Of a stretch of DNA of 64,000 bases, positions 61,195 to 64,000 are shown in pieces. The position numbers and the translations under genes are program-made. Every line of letters starts with the position of its first letter. Position 1 is the stretch's first letter. Below the pieces are notes generated by a model. That model was given only the letters and a program-made list of their open reading frames with translations, had not been told where the DNA came from and made no database searches. The DNA is from Saccharothrix sp. ST-888 (lineage in GTDB: Bacteria > Actinomycetota > Actinomycetes > Streptomycetales > Streptomycetaceae), in the NCBI RefSeq assembly GCF_000955975.1, contig NZ_JYJF01000020.1, forward strand, positions 6,783 through 70,782, written 5' to 3'.

Positions 61195-62337
61195 GGTTGT
61201 CTTGAGGGGGTGACAGGTGATGATCCTTCCGCTACTCCATATGTATGAGGTATGCGGATGGCGGCGGGTTGACCGCTGTGGGGCGGGCGAAGCGGGAACG
61301 GGTGCGTTTCGAGGCCGCAGAGCTGTTCGAGCAGGGGGTACGGCCGCCGGAGGTCGCGCGGCGACTGCGGGTGTCAAGGAAATCCGCCTACGCCTGGTAT
61401 GCCAGGTGGCGCAATGATGGGGTCGAGGCCCTGGCCTCCAAGGGGTCGCAGGGTCCGCAGTGCCGGCTCGATGCGTCACAACTGGCAGGGCTTGAGGCTG
61501 AGTTGGAGCGAGGTCCGGCCGCGCATGGCTGGAGAGAGGACCAGCGCTGGACCCTGGCGCGGATCGTCGTGCTCGTCCGTCGGCTGTTCAAGGTCTCCTA
61601 CAGCCTGAAGGGCATGTCGTTGGTGTTGCACCGGATCGGCTGGAGTGTGCAGGTCCCCGTACACCGGGCGGTCGAGCGAGACGAGGCGGCGGTGGCTGCC
61701 TGGCGGGAGGGGACCTGGCCCGAAGTGGGAAAACAGCACGGGACCAGGGCGCGTGGGTGGTCTTCGAAGACGAGGCCGGTCAGTCGCTGAGGCCGCCGAA
61801 GGCGCGCACCTGGTCCCGTAAAGGCGTCACACCCGTCGTGAAGGTCACGGGCAAGGGCTCGGGACGCGTCTCGCTCGCCGGGCTCGTGTGCACCCGGCCG
61901 GGCCAGCCCGGCCGGGTGATCTACCGGATGCTGGTCCACCACGGCCGCAAGGACGAGAAGCGGGGCTTTCGAGAGCGGGACTTCGCCCGTCTGTTGGATG
62001 CCGCACACCAGCAACTCGGCGGGCCGATCGTGCTGGTGTGGGACAACGCCACCGCCCACACCGACCGTGCGGTGCGCGAGCTCATCGCGGCCCGGTCCTG
62101 GCTGACCGTCTTCCGTCTGCCCGCATACGCCCCGGACCTGAACCCCGCCGAAGGCGTGTGGGCGCATCTGAAGAAGAGCCTGGCCAACCTCGCGCCCCAC
62201 TCCACCGACCAGCTCGCCGTTGCCATCCGGACCCGACTCAAGAAAATGCAGTACCGCCCCGGACTCATCGAGGGCTTCATCACCGAGACCGGTCTGATAC
62301 TCCAACCCCCGTAATCACCCTGCTGGTTCAACCTCAG
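61191..62337 (+). mobile_element. IS630-type insertion sequence inside the Tn7-like operon
   Basis: Ends are an inverted repeat: CTGAGGTTG(N8)GGGTGA at 61191 and its reverse complement finishing at 62337, 15 of 23 positions counting only the identical blocks. About 1147 bases, one transposase gene in two frames. It sits between the tnsB stop and the tniB start, in the same direction. The usual TA duplication of IS630 elements is not obvious at these borders, so the exact ends may be off by a few bases. Confidence 0.7.
61245..62314 (+). CDS. IS630 family transposase, read through a -1 frameshift
   Basis: The first frame (61245-61790) gives an N-terminal HTH and wing (RPPEVARRLRVSRKSAYAWYARW). 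The second (to 62314) holds the DDE domain: VFEDEAGQSL, VLVWDNATAHTD and APDLNPAEGVWAHLKK. The two join smoothly if ribosomes slip back one base at AAAAC (61730-61734), giving VGKTARDQGAWVVFEDE. Such frameshifting is standard for IS630. All three acidic residues are present, so the element may be active. Confidence 0.85.
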
Positions 62338-62345
62338 AAGCGACG

Positions 62346-63374
62346 GTGAGCCAGGAGGGCGGCCCGGGGCAGGACGGGGATCCCACGGACGGATACGGGC
62401 ATCTGCAACTGACCACCCTGCCCGGCTGGCGCGGGTTCGTCACCGAGATGCCCGCAGTTCCGCAGTTGCTGCCCGAGGCGATCTGGACGGGTCTGGCAGA
62501 CGACAAACGAGCCTTCTACGACGACGACCGCATCGACCACCACTCGCGGTTGCTGGTGGTTCAGACTCCCACGATCCGCCAGGTCATCACGTCGGGCCGC
62601 CGTCTGATCCAGATGAACAAGAACGCCCACTACGGGCGCTGCGGCCTGATGGTGTCCGGTCCCGCGAGGACCGGAAAGACCACCGCGCTCACCCAGCTCG
62701 GCAAGACCGTCGAGGTGATCCACCGACGCCGTCACCCGAACTCCTCCGGCGACATCCCGGTCATCTACGTCACCGTCCCGCCCGCCGCCACCCCCAAGAT
62801 GATCGCGATGGAGTTCGCCCGGTTCTTCGACCTGCCGATCTCCACCAGGAGCAACATCACCGACATCGCGGACGCGGTCTGCGGCGTCAGTACGGACGCC
62901 CGCGTGACCCTCGTTGAAGTCGACGAACTCCACAACCTCAACACCGCCACACGCGCCGGTGCCGAAGCCTCCGACACCCTGAAGTACTTCTCCGAACGCA
63001 TCCCGGCCACCTTCGTCTACGCCGGAATCAGCCTGGAACGCACCGGACTGCTCTCCGGCACGCGCGGAGAACAGATCGCCGGCCGGTTCGGCATGGTCCG
63101 CACCGGACCGTTCGGCCAGGACCAGCAGTGGACCGCGTTGATCGCAGCCCTGGAAGACAGCCTCAGGCTCCACCGCCACCGGCCCGGTGACCTCACCGGA
63201 CTCGACCGCTACCTGCACCAGCGCACCCACGGGATGATCGGAAGCCTGCTCTGGCTGGTCCGCGGCGCCGCCATCAACGCCGTCCTGGACGGCACCGAGA
63301 GGATCACCAAGAAGGCCCTCGACGCCGTCGACGCCGACTTCACTTCGCAGTCCCAACGGCCGCCCGCCACGTGA
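62346..63374 (+). CDS. tniB: TniB/TnsC-type AAA+ ATPase
   Basis: 342 residues. Walker A GPARTGKTT near residue 105, Walker B VTLVEVDELHNL near 190, then a sensor region (ATFVYAGISLERTGLL) and a C-terminal lid. It assembles on target DNA and links TniQ to the transposase. The GTG at 62346 is nine bases from the IS end, and only a weak AGAAG precedes it, so the original ribosome site or coupling with tnsB was probably disturbed by the insertion. Confidence 0.9.
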   Translation: MSQEGGPGQDGDPTDGYGHLQLTTLPGWRGFVTEMPAVPQLLPEAIWTGLADDKRAFYDDDRIDHHSRLLVVQTPTIRQVITSGRRLIQMNKNAHYGRCGLMVSGPARTGKTTALTQLGKTVEVIHRRRHPNSSGDIPVIYVTVPPAATPKMIAMEFARFFDLPISTRSNITDIADAVCGVSTDARVTLVEVDELHNLNTATRAGAEASDTLKYFSERIPATFVYAGISLERTGLLSGTRGEQIAGRFGMVRTGPFGQDQQWTALIAALEDSLRLHRHRPGDLTGLDRYLHQRTHGMIGSLLWLVRGAAINAVLDGTERITKKALDAVDADFTSQSQRPPAT

Positions 63375-63383
63375 TCAATACTC

Positions 63384-64000
63384 ATGCTGACCCGAGAACG
63401 AGCTGAGAAGATCCTCACCCTGCACGCGGCCGGATGGCCGGTGCAGGCCATCGCCGACCACACCGGCCACAGCCACCAGACCATTCGCGACTACATCAAC
63501 GGCCGCAGGACGCCTGGGATTCGGGCCCCGCGGCCAAGCTTGCTCACCGACCCCCTCGCCAGCTACTGCCGTCAGCGACTCGCCGAGGATCCGCACCTGC
63601 GGCCCAGCGTCCTGTTCAAAGAAGTGGCCGGCCTCGGCTTCCAGGGGAGCCGGGCGACCTTCTACCGTGCGCTGGACCGCCGCCTGCCGGTCCTGGCCGA
63701 CCGCCGGAAAACCAACTCGCAGGAGGAGGATCCCCAGGTCCCATCCAGAATGTCCCGCACATCCGCCCGCGGGCACGAGCGGACACCGGTGCTGCCACAC
63801 CGAGTCGTCCCGATCGCAGGAGAGACCCTCAGCTCCTATCTGGCCCGCATCGCCCAGGCCAATCACCTCACCGTCACCGAGGTGCTGGCAGTGCTGCCCA
63901 CCTGGTTCTCCACGAAGACCAGCAACCTCGACGACCGGGCCCTGCACCACATGCTCGTCCCCGCAGCCACCCACGCCCTGCACGAACTCGCCCACCTCAC
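63384..64000 (+). CDS. tniQ: TniQ family target-site protein with N-terminal HTH (5' part only)
   Basis: 205 codons before the window edge, from an ATG ten bases after the tniB stop. Residues 1-45 form a helix-turn-helix (ILTLHAAGWPVQAIADHTG then SHQTIRDYINGRRTPG), as in IS21-type transposases; a second helical region follows to about 110. The TniQ domain then begins at PHRVVPIAGETLSSYLARIA and continues EVLAVLPTWFS. Most TniQ proteins start directly with that domain, so the DNA-binding extension is notable. The zinc-finger Cys motifs and the C-terminus lie beyond the window. Confidence 0.8.
   Translation, partial: MLTRERAEKILTLHAAGWPVQAIADHTGHSHQTIRDYINGRRTPGIRAPRPSLLTDPLASYCRQRLAEDPHLRPSVLFKEVAGLGFQGSRATFYRALDRRLPVLADRRKTNSQEEDPQVPSRMSRTSARGHERTPVLPHRVVPIAGETLSSYLARIAQANHLTVTEVLAVLPTWFSTKTSNLDDRALHHMLVPAATHALHELAHL

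Larger units (their letters stand above)
58207..64000 (+). mobile_element. Tn7-like transposon (left part; right end outside the window)
   Basis: From left-end repeats beginning TGTGACAG at 58208, the element encodes TnsA-type endonuclease, TnsB/Mu-type transposase, TniB/TnsC-type ATPase and TniQ/TnsD-type target protein in order and in one direction. tnsA and tnsB overlap by four bases. An IS630-type element interrupts the operon between tnsB and tniB. No cargo genes are seen inside the core before the window ends. The exact left boundary is inferred from the TGT start and the repeats; target-site duplication cannot be checked without the right end. Confidence 0.8.

Noticed and set aside
63375..63995. 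Minus-strand open frame at the right edge
   Set aside because: The plus strand encodes an HTH-TniQ protein continuing off the window, consistent with the operon; the minus frame has no recognisable motif.

Overview
The window is GC-rich actinobacterial DNA (GTG starts, four-base ATGA/GTGA stop-start overlaps, MsiK-type sugar transporter without its own ATPase, actinobacterial mce locus, DmdR/IdeR-like iron box). It fits the family Streptomycetaceae. The small protein at 41728-41964 resembles one I associate with Kitasatospora, so Kitasatospora is my best guess, not a certainty. No rRNA, tRNA or CRISPR array was found.

Layout. 1-11.4 kb holds housekeeping and accessory genes: a cut-off lipoprotein, a YbdK-type carboxylate-amine ligase, an orphan cytochrome b, a ferritin-like protein, a DJ-1/PfpI protein, a MarR/glyoxalase divergent pair, a phosphopantetheinyl transferase, a PfkB hexose kinase, a deletion-scarred amidohydrolase and a PucR regulator. 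11.8-26.4 kb is a lipid-uptake (mce) locus: two secreted proteins, an Mkl-type ATPase, two YrbE permeases, six Mce proteins (the fifth a lipoprotein) and four Mce-associated proteins, nearly all overlapping or within a few bases. 26.5-35.8 kb contains an SDR, a membrane acyltransferase-like protein, a 2,4-dienoyl-CoA reductase with a PadR regulator, an esterase and several small or decayed genes. 35.9-39.5 kb is an efeO-efeB-efeU iron operon behind an iron box. 39.5-42.0 kb has two GNATs, an orphan F0 subunit-b-like protein and a small conserved protein.

42.0-55.6 kb looks like an N-glycan foraging regulon: GH85 endo-beta-N-acetylglucosaminidase, GH38 alpha-mannosidase, a GH5 beta-mannosidase-like enzyme, a LacI regulator and an ABC importer (binding protein and two permeases). 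Two copies of a LacI-type operator sit at the two control points. The likely sequence is release of the glycan, import, trimming of alpha-mannose and cleavage of the Man-beta-GlcNAc core.

55.7-58.2 kb has a methyltransferase coupled to a small upstream gene and a truncated serine hydrolase. From about 58.2 kb to the right edge lies a Tn7-like transposon: left-end repeats, tnsA, tnsB, then an IS630-type element inserted exactly between tnsB and tniB, then tniB and the 5' part of a tniQ gene with an unusual N-terminal helix-turn-helix region. The right end is outside the window.

Three separate gene-remnant scars (about 9.12, 33.0 and 34.39 kb) and several short degenerate tandem repeats close to gene starts suggest a plastic region.
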